A DNA stretch of 64,000 bases from Desulfosporosinus hippei DSM 8344 (GTDB lineage: Bacteria; Bacillota; Desulfitobacteriia; Desulfitobacteriales; Desulfitobacteriaceae), in assembly GCF_900100785.1 (NCBI RefSeq), contig NZ_FNCP01000016.1, forward strand, positions 49,275 to 113,274, given 5' to 3'. A model generated the notes under the pieces. That model made no database searches. It was not told the DNA's origin and saw only the letters and a program-made list of their open reading frames with translations. Made by a program: the position numbers and the translations under genes. How positions within the stretch are numbered: the first letter of the stretch is position 1; each line of letters opens with the position of its first letter. Positions 17,622-26,154 of this stretch are shown one piece after another.

Positions 17622-19124
17622 ATGAAGGATTACAAAACGATTCCCGCTGCCGAATTAAGGGAGACTGCCTACCAGCTCTATGCTGACGGACAAAATGGTT
17701 TGATGTCCATGTTCGCCAATGACGAACGGCAATTAAACGGAAATTATGCTATCTACTGCCTGTTTTCAGTAGGTAAAAGTATGCAGGTCATCAAAGCTGT
17801 TTTGAAAGATAAAGGGAAATTGGAGTTTCCTTCAATTACACCTAAAATCTCAGGCGCTGCCTGGTATGAGCGTGAGATTTACGACATGTTTGGTCTAAAG
17901 CCCGTGGGTCACCCGGATTTAAGACCGCTGGCCCTGCATGAAAACTGGCCCCAGGGGATCTTCCCGTTGCGCAAAGACTTTAACAGCCAAACGCCTGTAC
18001 CCACTGCTAAGAAAGAGTTCCCCATGGCCGGAGTGGAAGGGGAGGGAGTGTTTACGGTTCCGGTAGGTCCCATCCACGCCGGTATTATTGAACCCGGTCA
18101 CTTCCGCTTTAGCCAGGCAGGTGAGGACATTATCCGCTTGGATGCCAAGTTATTCTTCCTGCACCGGGGCATTGAAAAAGCCATTGAAGGTGTGCCGATT
18201 GAACGAGCTTTTTACCAGGTCGAACGCATCTCGGGTATCTGCACAATTGCCCACTCTTTGTCCTATTGCCAGGCTATTGAAAATATAGCCGGTGTAACTA
18301 TTCCGTTAAGAGCCCAGTATTTAAGAGCCCTGGTGGGTGAAATGGAGCGCCTTTACAACCATGTGGGGGATATCGGCAACCTATGTGCCGGGATGGGATT
18401 TGCTGTCGGAATTATGGCAGGTGCCCGTCTGAAGGAAGATATCATGAGGGTCAACGAAGCACTTACCGGTCACCGTTTCCTGCGCGGCATGGTAGTCCCC
18501 GGTGGTGTGCGCCTGGACATCAATGAGCAGTTAAGCTCTGAGATCAGGTCAATGCTGGACAAACTGATGCCTGACTTCGATGAGATGATCGAACTCTTTA
18601 GAGGAAATGATGCCTTCCTGAACCGTGTCGAGACGACCGGCATTGTACCCCGGCAGGCAGCTCTGGATTTAGGAGTAGTAGGGATTGGTGCCAGGGCCTC
18701 CGGGGTTGACGTGGATATCCGGCGGGATTTCCCCTATGGCTGTTACTCAGCCCTGCAATTTGACGTTCCCGTCTATACCGAAGGTGATGTGGCAGCCCGT
18801 CTGTGGGTCCGTGTCGATGAAGTGGCTCAGACAGTGAAGCTAATTCGCCAGATTTTAGAGAAAATGCCCCAGGGTTCCCTGAAGGCAGCTATCCCCGCCA
18901 TTAAACCATACAGCAGTGGGTTTGGCTGGTGTGAATCACCCCAGGGCAATAACCTTCACTGGCTGATGGTAGGGGAAAACAATACGGTTTACCGCCTGTA
19001 TGCTCGGTCTGCCGCTTATCCTAACTGGCCGGCCCTAACCGTAGCAGCACCCGGCAACATCATCCCCGACTTCCCGCTCATAAATAAGAGCTATGAGTTA
19101 TCATACGCCTGTGTTGACAGATAG
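17622..19124 (+). CDS. Hydrogenase large-subunit-like protein (NuoC-NuoD/HyfG type) with altered metal-site cysteines
   Basis: The 500 residues comprise a NuoC-like domain (about 1-130, 'WYEREIYDMFGLKP' and 'GHPDLRPLALHENWP') fused to a 49-kDa/NiFe large-subunit domain. In [NiFe] enzymes two CxxC pairs hold the metal. Here the first reads S204-G-I-C207 in 'ERISGICTIAHS' and the second S494-Y-A-C497 in the last residues 'SYACVDR'. In each pair the first (terminal nickel) Cys is Ser and the second (bridging) Cys is kept. There is no C-terminal extension after the second pair, which is where a maturation protease would cut. It therefore looks like an Ehr-type (energy-converting hydrogenase-related) subunit. 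Whether it binds a metal is unknown. Confidence 0.9.
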   Translation: MKDYKTIPAAELRETAYQLYADGQNGLMSMFANDERQLNGNYAIYCLFSVGKSMQVIKAVLKDKGKLEFPSITPKISGAAWYEREIYDMFGLKPVGHPDLRPLALHENWPQGIFPLRKDFNSQTPVPTAKKEFPMAGVEGEGVFTVPVGPIHAGIIEPGHFRFSQAGEDIIRLDAKLFFLHRGIEKAIEGVPIERAFYQVERISGICTIAHSLSYCQAIENIAGVTIPLRAQYLRALVGEMERLYNHVGDIGNLCAGMGFAVGIMAGARLKEDIMRVNEALTGHRFLRGMVVPGGVRLDINEQLSSEIRSMLDKLMPDFDEMIELFRGNDAFLNRVETTGIVPRQAALDLGVVGIGARASGVDVDIRRDFPYGCYSALQFDVPVYTEGDVAARLWVRVDEVAQTVKLIRQILEKMPQGSLKAAIPAIKPYSSGFGWCESPQGNNLHWLMVGENNTVYRLYARSAAYPNWPALTVAAPGNIIPDFPLINKSYELSYACVDR

Positions 19125-19136
19125 GAGGGTGCGGCA

Positions 19137-19871
19137 TTGTTAAAGGTTTGGAAAAAAGTTCTCGCCACCGGTAATGTAACAGAACCCTGGGAAAAGTCAG
19201 TACCTCCGGAACGTTCGAGGGGTGAAGTGGTCGTAGAGCAACATGCAGCCTGTAAGGGTTGCAAGCTTTGCGTCGATGTTTGTCCTACCAAGGCAATCAA
19301 ATTGTACGAAGGTTCACCGGTGATTAATCAGAAGGCCTGTGTCTTTTGTGGACTCTGCGTAGAGTCTTGCCAAGACGGCTGTTTAAAACAAACTTCTAAT
19401 TATAAACTGGCAACCTTAGGTGGTTCACTGGCTGACAATACCGGTTCAGAACTGAAAAATAAAATCCGCCGGGTCCTGGGCAGGTCTCTGCATATCAGGC
19501 ATCTGGACATCGGTTCTTGCAACGGTTGTGATTTTGAAATGAACCACCTTTGCAACCCCGTTTACGATATCCAACAATATGGGATTGACTTTGTAGCATC
19601 TCCCCGGCATGCTGATTTGTTAATGGTCACCGGGCCTGTCACCCGTAATTCTACCCAGGCTCTGATGATGACCTATGAGGCTACACCCACCCCCAAATTG
19701 GTCATGGCCCTGGGGGCCTGTGCCTGTAGCGGCGATCAGATTTTCGGTGAGAGCTATGCCATTAGAGGGGCTGTTGATGCCTTTGTTCCCGTTGATATCT
19801 ACGTGCCTGGCTGCCCTCCGCGGCCGCAGGCTATTATTCATGGGTTAATGCTGGCTCTGGACCGGATGTAG
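19137..19871 (+). CDS. Fused ferredoxin and NuoB-type small subunit of the hydrogenase-like complex
   Basis: TTG start 6 nt after the ribosome site GGAGGGTGCGG. Residues about 35-85 hold two CxxCxxCxxxC clusters as in HyfH/NuoI ('CKGCKLCVDVCP', 'CVFCGLCVESC'). Residues about 115-240 are the NuoB/HyfI-like small subunit with all the proximal-cluster cysteines ('GSCNGCDFEM', 'GACACSG', 'GCPPRP'). HyfH and HyfI are separate proteins in E. coli and fused here. The intact electron-transfer wiring contrasts with the altered active-site cysteines of its partner. It is the last gene of the operon; no hypABCDEF gene follows. Confidence 0.9.
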   Translation: MLKVWKKVLATGNVTEPWEKSVPPERSRGEVVVEQHAACKGCKLCVDVCPTKAIKLYEGSPVINQKACVFCGLCVESCQDGCLKQTSNYKLATLGGSLADNTGSELKNKIRRVLGRSLHIRHLDIGSCNGCDFEMNHLCNPVYDIQQYGIDFVASPRHADLLMVTGPVTRNSTQALMMTYEATPTPKLVMALGACACSGDQIFGESYAIRGAVDAFVPVDIYVPGCPPRPQAIIHGLMLALDRM

Positions 19872-20028
19872 GAGTTCTATTTCCCAGTTAACTGCAGTGA
19901 AATCAGGTATGAGTTGCAACAATTTGTGATTTCATTTTAGCTCTCGTTCTCATCTATCTGATGGTGTGGTTTCTAAGTTTAGAACATTTTTTTAGCCAAG
20001 ATTTTGGAGAAAAGAGGTAAAGTTCAAA

Positions 20029-20490
20029 ATGAAGAAGATTTTTATCAGTCACTCATCAGAAGATAAGGAGATGTGTGATGCATTTGTAGATGTTTTAGAA
20101 CAATTAGGTGTTCCTGAAGCTGCCATACTGTATACATCTTCAGAAAGGCATGGTGTACCTGGAGATAAAGATATATTCGAATATCTAAATAAGCATATTA
20201 AACAAAGATTGAATGTATTTTATATGTTGTCCAATAATTATTTTAAAAATATCCATTGTATCAATGAAATGAGGGCAGCTTGGAGAGCACAAAATGAATA
20301 TTCAATTTATATCTTACCAAATTTAAATTACGTAATGAAAGGCTTAAACAGTAAGAAAGGTTATAATTTAACTTCTGCTATCGAATTGACCAATCTCAAA
20401 GATAGAATAACAAAAATGTATAATACGTCTATACCAGAAAATAAATGGGAAGAAGTTAAAAACAAATTTCTTGAAGTAGTGTTAAGATGA
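20029..20490 (+). CDS. Small stand-alone TIR-domain protein
   Basis: The 153 residues start directly with the TIR fold: 'KIFISHSSEDKEMCDAFVDV', then 'YTSSERHGV' and 'NHYFKNI'-like strands, and a conserved Glu in 'CINEMRAAWRA' at the place of the NADase catalytic residue. No sensor domain is attached. Bacterial TIR proteins often degrade NAD in phage defence, usually with a partner, but none is encoded next to it. Codon use is more A/T-rich than the hydrogenase operon, suggesting recent acquisition. The function is inferred from the fold only. Confidence 0.7.
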   Translation: MKKIFISHSSEDKEMCDAFVDVLEQLGVPEAAILYTSSERHGVPGDKDIFEYLNKHIKQRLNVFYMLSNNYFKNIHCINEMRAAWRAQNEYSIYILPNLNYVMKGLNSKKGYNLTSAIELTNLKDRITKMYNTSIPENKWEEVKNKFLEVVLR

Positions 20491-20525
20491 ATCACTCAAA
20501 TTTAATATAAAAGTATTCGCTACTA

Positions 20526-20554
20526 AAGCTAATCACTTGATGATTGGCTTTTTT
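20526..20554 (+). terminator. Terminator after the TIR gene
   Basis: 10-bp stem AAGCTAATCA/TGATTGGCTT (one G-T pair), 5-nt loop, then a T run. Confidence 0.8.
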
Positions 20555-20864
20555 AGTTATTAAGATAATACAAGCGAACAATTAAAGTGTTCCTAAATGG
20601 CAAGGTGAGGACTGTTGACGGCGGTTTTATCGATAAGTGTTCGGTGACAATAAAGGCAAAAGTACAACCTTCTGTTGTGTCAAATAAAAACAATAGTAGT
20701 AACTTTACAAACTTCAAGGCTAACTCTATTCTACAACGATATTATAAGATTACATTGCTTTCACCTAGGGCAAATGGCCCTCTGGGCGCCTGTGCCGGCA
20801 GCGGCATCTCTTTGTTATCCTCTGGCAGTTGGAGAGGATAAGTTTAATTAATTAATTAATTAAT
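20555..20864. other. Gap without a convincing gene; contains a (TTAA)n tract
   Basis: An 84-codon frame here (20587-20841) lacks a ribosome site and any recognisable family. Near 20782-20805 it has a short GACAGSG-like stretch resembling the NuoB motif of the operon upstream. A TTAA tandem tract spans 20844-20866 and touches the stop of the next (minus-strand) gene. Confidence 0.4.
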
Positions 20865-21908
20865 TATCACGATATCCTTCGCTTTACCCGTCTGACTATA
20901 GTGGAACAACTCTGCTTCAATGTTTACGGTATTCGCCATCATTGGCTCCTGTATCATAGCAGCTTTCAGTTTCAGTCCCAGTTTTCCTATGGGTTCGTCA
21001 GATTTCATCAGAAAGCTCAGAGCACTGTTCTTATGAATTGGTTCCGCATCCAGCCACCCCTTGCTATAAAACTGAAGGGAGATATCCTCTTCACACTCAT
21101 ACTCAATAACCGGATAGCACATACCTTTAGGGCAGATTCCAGAAAAGCGCTCCTCAAATTCCACTTTACTCCGGGCCAGTTCCTCCGGGGATACTTGTTC
21201 CTTCAGCCGGGGATTATCAAATGTCTTCGACATCTCCACCCACATGTCGCAGAGGTTAACGCTGTTAATCTGCACCCAATGCTGCTCTCCGCTTACCTTA
21301 TCCGTAAAGTACAGCTTATCTGGGTACTCGCTGCCGACAGTCAAAGTCATAGGTTTTTCCACCAGATGGCGTGTGCTGTCCCGGCGCATGGAAAAACGGA
21401 TAGGTACTTCTGTATCAAACGCCGGAATGGCGTCATAGGTACCCAAGAAAGTCAGATTCGTCAGAAACATAGCTCCAATATCCTGGGTATCAATCCCCAC
21501 CGGACACCAGCCCCTTAAGAGAAATTGGGTAAACAACGCTACCTTATCCCACTGCTTTGTCCCGCATTTGCCGCTGCCGCTTTCATTGGTCATCAGTTCC
21601 AAGTCACCAAAGCTTACTTTTTCAACGCTATCAAAACGCAGGGTGGGTTTCAGATTCCTGTCGCCCCGCTGTTCGATACGGTTAGTAATCGGTTCCCCAG
21701 GGGAAGCGGTCAATACTGCAATTTCTGCATTCTCCAGCTTTTCCCGATACGCCTCGTCATATTGCAAAATCAACATCTGCAATTTACCATCGTCACGGCG
21801 CGCCATACCCATGATATGACAGATTACACCGTCAATCTCAGCATTCCTGCTGATGACGGCCATTTCTTTGATCTGGGATAATTGGTTTTGTAATACTTGA
21901 AAATTCAT
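20856..21908 (-). CDS. Conserved-looking hypothetical protein, 350 residues
   Basis: A strong ribosome site AAAGGAGG precedes the ATG at 21908. The protein is soluble, acidic and about 350 residues, with a regular mix of strands and helices, and I do not recognise its family. Notable features are several scattered Cys ('GKCGTKQWDK', 'GICPKGMCYP') and a C-terminal segment ('LKAAMIQEPMMANTVNIEAE') that recurs as a diverged 114-nt fragment at 47595-47708. The existence of a second, decayed copy implies the gene has been duplicated in this genome. Confidence 0.65.
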   Translation of the reverse strand: MNFQVLQNQLSQIKEMAVISRNAEIDGVICHIMGMARRDDGKLQMLILQYDEAYREKLENAEIAVLTASPGEPITNRIEQRGDRNLKPTLRFDSVEKVSFGDLELMTNESGSGKCGTKQWDKVALFTQFLLRGWCPVGIDTQDIGAMFLTNLTFLGTYDAIPAFDTEVPIRFSMRRDSTRHLVEKPMTLTVGSEYPDKLYFTDKVSGEQHWVQINSVNLCDMWVEMSKTFDNPRLKEQVSPEELARSKVEFEERFSGICPKGMCYPVIEYECEEDISLQFYSKGWLDAEPIHKNSALSFLMKSDEPIGKLGLKLKAAMIQEPMMANTVNIEAELFHYSQTGKAKDIVIIN

Positions 21909-22074
21909 GGAAGCCTCCTTTATTATTTTAGTGTGGATTGTCGTACATCGTTATGCCATTCTATGCCGAATTATTTACTGTTAAATCAATCCTCGCATAG
22001 AAGTTATTTACATTTAGTTTAGCATAGCTCATCGCCGGATCCAAGCAAGAGATATCAATATTAAAGGAGCTATA

Positions 22075-22190
22075 CCAAATCGCCATGCACTGCGTGACAA
22101 ATTGCCAGCAGTATAATGCGCGAATCGGACACAGTTTCCAGGCTTGGCGGGGATGAGTTCGGAATTATCGTCTCAGTATTAGACCTGATA
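22075..22190 (+). pseudogene. Relic of a GGDEF (diguanylate cyclase) gene
   Basis: Two short coding remnants match successive parts of a GGDEF domain: 'PNRHALRDKL' at 22075-22104, and 'RESDTVSRLGGDEFGIIVS' beginning at 22119 with the intact GGDEF signature. They are in different frames, with most of the intervening residues missing, so the gene is internally deleted and frameshifted. The rest of the 21909-22453 gap shows nothing further, apart from a purine-rich AAGGAGG near 22308. Confidence 0.65.
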
Positions 22191-22453
22191 CTACTATCAG
22201 TTACTTTATATAAACAGACAAAACTTTTTTGGCATTAAGCTTTATTTTTAATAACATTTAATTTATAATTAAATCAACTTTAAAATTATAGGTATTCCTT
22301 CGGTAGAAGGAGGTAAAGGGAAGAGAAATTCTCATGCTCGATACTGAAATGGGGGGCAAGAATCTATACTGTCCGGCACCTTTATCGGCCAATAACCAAG
22401 GGTGATAATACGAGAAGCATAGATGCAAGCAATTAGCAAAGGTGGGAGTTTGA

Positions 22454-23026
22454 ATGGAAAAAGTTATTAAGATCATAGGTTTTACAGGAAGCCTGCGCCG
22501 CAACTCATATAATAAAGCAGCTCTTAATGCGGCTAAAGAATTGCTGCCTGCCGGCGCAAATTTGGAAATAGTAGATTTATCCCTTATTCCGTTTTTTAAT
22601 GAAGATTTGGAATCTGAAGGGATCCCCGAGGCCGTCGTCCAATTCAAACAAAAACTGGCTGAAGCAGACGCCATCCTGATTTCCACGCCGGAATACAACT
22701 ACTCCATACCGCCGGTGTTGAAAAATGCTTTGGATTGGGCGTCTCGAGGTACGGTGCTGCCGTTAAGCGGAAAACCCCTGGCAATTATGAGTGCTTCGCC
22801 CGGTATATTCGGCGGAGCCCGGGTTCAGTACCATTTGCGTCAGGTCTGCGTTGTACTCAATCTTTTGCCGCTGAATAAACCGGAAGTGTTCATTATGAGT
22901 GCGCACACGAAGTTTGATCCCAGCGGAAAGTTAATTGACGAGTACAGCAGAAACGCAATCACAAAGCTTTTACAGGCCCTGGTGAATAAAACACGGGAAA
23001 TGATGGATTACCAAGAAAGCGGTTAA
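22454..23026 (+). CDS. NADPH-dependent FMN reductase (flavodoxin fold)
   Basis: ATG 22454 follows AAAGGTGGGAG. The 190-residue protein has the FMN phosphate loop 'GFTGSLRRNSYNKAAL' and the family signature 'STPEYNYSIPPVLKNALDWAS', followed by 'GKPLAIMSASPGIFGG'. These define the NAD(P)H:FMN/quinone/chromate reductase family (YieF/ChrR-like). It is a cytosolic flavoprotein reducing quinones or similar acceptors; the natural substrate cannot be told from sequence. It stands alone, followed by two hairpins. Confidence 0.88.
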   Translation: MEKVIKIIGFTGSLRRNSYNKAALNAAKELLPAGANLEIVDLSLIPFFNEDLESEGIPEAVVQFKQKLAEADAILISTPEYNYSIPPVLKNALDWASRGTVLPLSGKPLAIMSASPGIFGGARVQYHLRQVCVVLNLLPLNKPEVFIMSAHTKFDPSGKLIDEYSRNAITKLLQALVNKTREMMDYQESG

Positions 23027-23117
23027 ACTAGGATAACACTGCTTTCGCCAATATTATTCGCGGCATCAAAGGCGGATAGTAACGAAGATAATTGTATTTA
23101 CTTAAAATAGTTATTAC

Positions 23118-23161
23118 AGCGAGTCCCAAATTGAAAGGCGCCTTTCAATTTGGGACTCGCT
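23118..23161. terminator. 44-nt perfect palindromic hairpin
   Basis: A 21-bp perfect stem (AGCGAGTCCCAAATTGAAAGG and its complement) closes on a 2-nt CG centre. It lies 92 nt after the FMN reductase gene and lacks a long T tract. Its near-loopless design recalls the hairpins at 50062 and 61985. Confidence 0.6.
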
Positions 23162-23256
23162 GTTAGTTTACATGCAACTAAAAATTCCAGATGCTTGGCA
23201 GCCATTAGTGGAGGGATCTTTCAGAGTTTGCCAAACAAATTAATCAGAGTTGTCAC

Positions 23257-23304
23257 CATGCCAGACCCACTTTAGAATTCTCATTCCAAAGTGGGTCTGG
23301 CATG
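23257..23304. terminator. Second long hairpin before the ger operon
   Basis: CATGCCAGACCCACTTT pairs perfectly over 17 bp with AAAGTGGGTCTGGCATG around a 14-nt loop. It probably isolates the spore operon from upstream reading. Confidence 0.55.
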
Positions 23305-23420
23305 TTATGGCCATGAAAATGGGTAGTATAAGGTTAAAGCTGGTAGGGGAGTGCTGTATGGATTTGAATCAAAGGCTAGGGAGATAGATCTTGCTGGATT
23401 TTCCTGGAGATATAGTTCAC

Positions 23421-23450
23421 GCATAACGGAATTCATAGTATCACATAATA
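23421..23450 (+). promoter_or_regulatory. Candidate sigma-G (forespore) promoter of the ger operon
   Basis: GCATA (23421-23425) and CATAATA (23444-23450) are 18 nt apart, matching the sigma-G consensus GHATR-N18-CATWHTA at every position. It lies 33 nt upstream of the germination receptor gene, and such operons are forespore-expressed in known sporeformers. Confidence 0.6.
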
Positions 23451-23483
23451 AAGTGTCTAATACAAATAGGAAGAGTTGAGTGT

Positions 23484-24980
23484 ATGTTTAGTTTCTTTCG
23501 CAAGAAAGAGGAGAAGAAATTAACCAATTCCGTCGATGCAAACATCAAATTATTTAAAGACATTTTCACAAATGATGATACTTTGATTGTTAGGAAGTTT
23601 CAGAATAAGTATTTAAAAGCAGCGGCCTGCTGTGTTATCTACATTGATGGCATGGTAAATACCGAAGTGATCAACGAGAATATTATTCAGCCTATTTTAG
23701 GCGGGAATTTAAAGGAAGAAATTTCTGATGGCAACCTACTGGAAGAATTGCAGTATAAAGTGATTGCCTCCGGCGATGTCAAAGAAGCAGCCAATATTCA
23801 TGATCTGGTCGGATCCGCAATCAATGGTGATACGGTCTTGCTGGTGGAGGGCTATAAGCAAGCTCTCATTGTAAGTACCAAAGGATGGCAGACCAGGCCC
23901 ATTGATGAACCCTTAGCCGAGAGGGCCGTGCGTGGACCAAGAGAAGGTTTTGTCGAGTCTTTAATCATAAACCTGTCCTTAATCAGGCGGAAAATCAAAA
24001 ATCCGGACTTGAAGTTTCAATTTAAAGAATTGGGATCAAGCACCAAGACCAAAATCTGCCTTTGCTATCTTGAAGGGGTAGCCCCCGAAAAAGTTCTTCA
24101 GGAATTGATTCACCGGCTGGATAAAATTGAAATCGATGGGATTATGGATTCCGGCTATATCCAGGAACTCATCAAGGATTCTCCCTTGTCACCTTTGGAA
24201 ACGGTAGCTTCCACAGAAAGACCGGATAATGTAGCCGGGAAGCTGCTGGAAGGAAGGATTGCAATTGTCGTTGACGGAAGTCCGTTTGTGCTCACGCTGC
24301 CGTTTTTGTTTGTTGAATATTTTCACGCCGATGAAGATTACTATAACGACTCCTTATTTACAACCGTCAGCAGGACCTTAAGGATGATCGGTACCTTTGC
24401 AGCAATATTCCTCCCGGCAATTTATGTATCACTGACAACATTTCACCAGGAGATGATACCGACACCCCTTTTATTAAGTATTACAGCTGCCAGGCAAGGC
24501 ACGCCCTTTCCGACAATCGTGGAAGCGGTGATCATGGGTTTTTTGTTCGAAATCCTGAGGGAAACCGGGACGAGAATGCCTGCGCCAATCGGGCAGACGG
24601 TAGTTATTGTGGGGGCATTAATCCTGGGGGGAGCAGCAATTGAAGCCAGGTTTATCAGCGCTCCTATGGTGATCGTCAGTGGATTGACCGGTATTACGGC
24701 GCTCCTGACCGTAAAGTTTAAAAGCTTTCCCATAATTCTTAGGCTCTTATTGTTATTCCTTGCTTTTCTTATGGGCTTTTACGGAATTATCTTCGGTTTA
24801 ATCGGACTGGTTATTTATTTTATGCAAATGCGTTCCTATGGCGTCCCCTATCTGTTAGGGACTACTGCTTTTGATGAGAACAACATCAAGGATACGGTTA
24901 CCAGAACACCGTGGCACCAAGTGCATTTTCACCCCAGGCTCCCGGTGGTGGAGAACCATGACTCAGATCATAGAAAATAG
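23484..24980 (+). CDS. Spore germination receptor subunit A (GerAA/GerKA family)
   Basis: The 498 residues show the GerA layout: a hydrophilic N-terminal half ('LFKDIFTNDDTLIVRKF', 'VRGPREGFVESLIINLSLIRRKI'), then a cluster of about five membrane helices with the conserved 'LPAIYVSLTTFHQEMIPTPLL' and 'GTPFPTIVEAVIMGFLFEILRE'. GerA subunits sit in the spore inner membrane and respond to nutrients with the B and C subunits encoded downstream. The nutrient cannot be predicted. Confidence 0.93.
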   Translation: MFSFFRKKEEKKLTNSVDANIKLFKDIFTNDDTLIVRKFQNKYLKAAACCVIYIDGMVNTEVINENIIQPILGGNLKEEISDGNLLEELQYKVIASGDVKEAANIHDLVGSAINGDTVLLVEGYKQALIVSTKGWQTRPIDEPLAERAVRGPREGFVESLIINLSLIRRKIKNPDLKFQFKELGSSTKTKICLCYLEGVAPEKVLQELIHRLDKIEIDGIMDSGYIQELIKDSPLSPLETVASTERPDNVAGKLLEGRIAIVVDGSPFVLTLPFLFVEYFHADEDYYNDSLFTTVSRTLRMIGTFAAIFLPAIYVSLTTFHQEMIPTPLLLSITAARQGTPFPTIVEAVIMGFLFEILRETGTRMPAPIGQTVVIVGALILGGAAIEARFISAPMVIVSGLTGITALLTVKFKSFPIILRLLLLFLAFLMGFYGIIFGLIGLVIYFMQMRSYGVPYLLGTTAFDENNIKDTVTRTPWHQVHFHPRLPVVENHDSDHRK

Positions 24981-24993
24981 AGGTAGCAGCTTC

Positions 24994-26151
24994 ATGAAAT
25001 CAACAAGTAAAATTCTATCAGTGATCTTGATTTTAGCGAATACCCTGTTTTTAGCCGGTTGCTGGAACTATCGGGAGATCGATACGCTGAGGTTTGTGGC
25101 GGGGATAGCCATTGACAAAAGCGAAACCGGCGATCAATATCTGTTAACCGTCGAAACCGTGGATATTAAGAACGGTGGAGAATCAATCATGAATTCAAAT
25201 ACCATTACAGTGGCTGGAGATACGCTGTTGGACGCTAAAAAAAATATGGATTCCATATCCGGGAAAAAGTTGTATTTTGCTCATGCCAGGGTGGCTGTTT
25301 TAAGCCAGGCTGTGGCGAAAGAGGGGGCAGTAAAAGTTATTGATTGGTTAGCCAGGAACGCCGAGCTCAGGGAGGATATTGAAGTGCTGGTATCCCAGGA
25401 AATCACTGCCAAAGAAATACTGGAAACCGGGAGCAAAACGGACCAAATCATCTCCTTTGAACTGGACAAGGTGATGAAAAATCAAAAAACTATCGCCAAT
25501 GCTCCAGAGAAAGAGTTATGGAATTTGATCAACGATTTAGGTGGCAGCGGTATTTCAGCAGTCCTTCCGTTAGTGTCCCTCAAGAAAGTCAATAGCCGAA
25601 CCTTGCCCTCTGTGACGGGAACCGCTGTCTTTAAAAGGGATAAGTTGGTCGGCTTTTTAAATGTGGATGACACGAGGGACTTGCTCTTTATTCAAAACAA
25701 AGTTGATGGCGGATCACTTGTCCAGAATGGGGAAGGGGACAACGCCGGTTCAAAAGTATCTTTAAAAATATTAGATAATAGGACGAAACTAAAACCTGTT
25801 GAGAAAGATGGGAATGTAGAAATCTCCATTGAGATTAAAACTACGGTTGCCATCGATGAGATCGAAGGCACGGAAAACTATATCGATGAACCGGGAAGGC
25901 TTAGGCTGGAGAAAAGTGCCGAAGAAAGTATGAAAAAGAGCATTGAAAATGTAATCCAAGAAGTTCAAACGAAGTACAACAGCGACATCTTCGGGTTTGG
26001 AGCTAAAGTTAAAGCGGATATGCCCGGTACTTGGAAAGAAATCGAGACATTATGGGGCGACAAATTTAAAGATATAAAGGTTTCTGTTCATCCGGAACTT
26101 ACCATCAAAAATAGTGCCGCATTCTCTCAACCTCTGAGAATTGGAGATTAA
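24994..26151 (+). CDS. Spore germination receptor subunit C lipoprotein (Ger(x)C family)
   Basis: The start ATG 24994, 13 nt after the A subunit, gives a lipoprotein signal with lipobox LAGC and acylated Cys23. Starting further upstream would bury the signal. 'CWNYREIDTLRFVAGIAIDK' right after the lipid Cys is the hallmark of GerAC proteins, and the 385-residue length fits. It is expected on the outer face of the spore inner membrane as part of the receptor. Confidence 0.93.
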   Translation: MKSTSKILSVILILANTLFLAGCWNYREIDTLRFVAGIAIDKSETGDQYLLTVETVDIKNGGESIMNSNTITVAGDTLLDAKKNMDSISGKKLYFAHARVAVLSQAVAKEGAVKVIDWLARNAELREDIEVLVSQEITAKEILETGSKTDQIISFELDKVMKNQKTIANAPEKELWNLINDLGGSGISAVLPLVSLKKVNSRTLPSVTGTAVFKRDKLVGFLNVDDTRDLLFIQNKVDGGSLVQNGEGDNAGSKVSLKILDNRTKLKPVEKDGNVEISIEIKTTVAIDEIEGTENYIDEPGRLRLEKSAEESMKKSIENVIQEVQTKYNSDIFGFGAKVKADMPGTWKEIETLWGDKFKDIKVSVHPELTIKNSAAFSQPLRIGD

Positions 26152-26154
26152 GGT

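Noticed and set aside
20587..20841. An 84-codon plus-strand frame after the TIR gene
   Set aside because: It has no ribosome site and low-complexity composition, and it ends next to a TTAA tract. Only a short NuoB-like stretch stands out.
22310..22412. AAGGAGGTAAAGGG followed by an 18-codon peptide frame upstream of the FMN reductase
   Set aside because: The peptide is short, its ATG is too far from the ribosome site, and nothing suggests a leader or attenuator.
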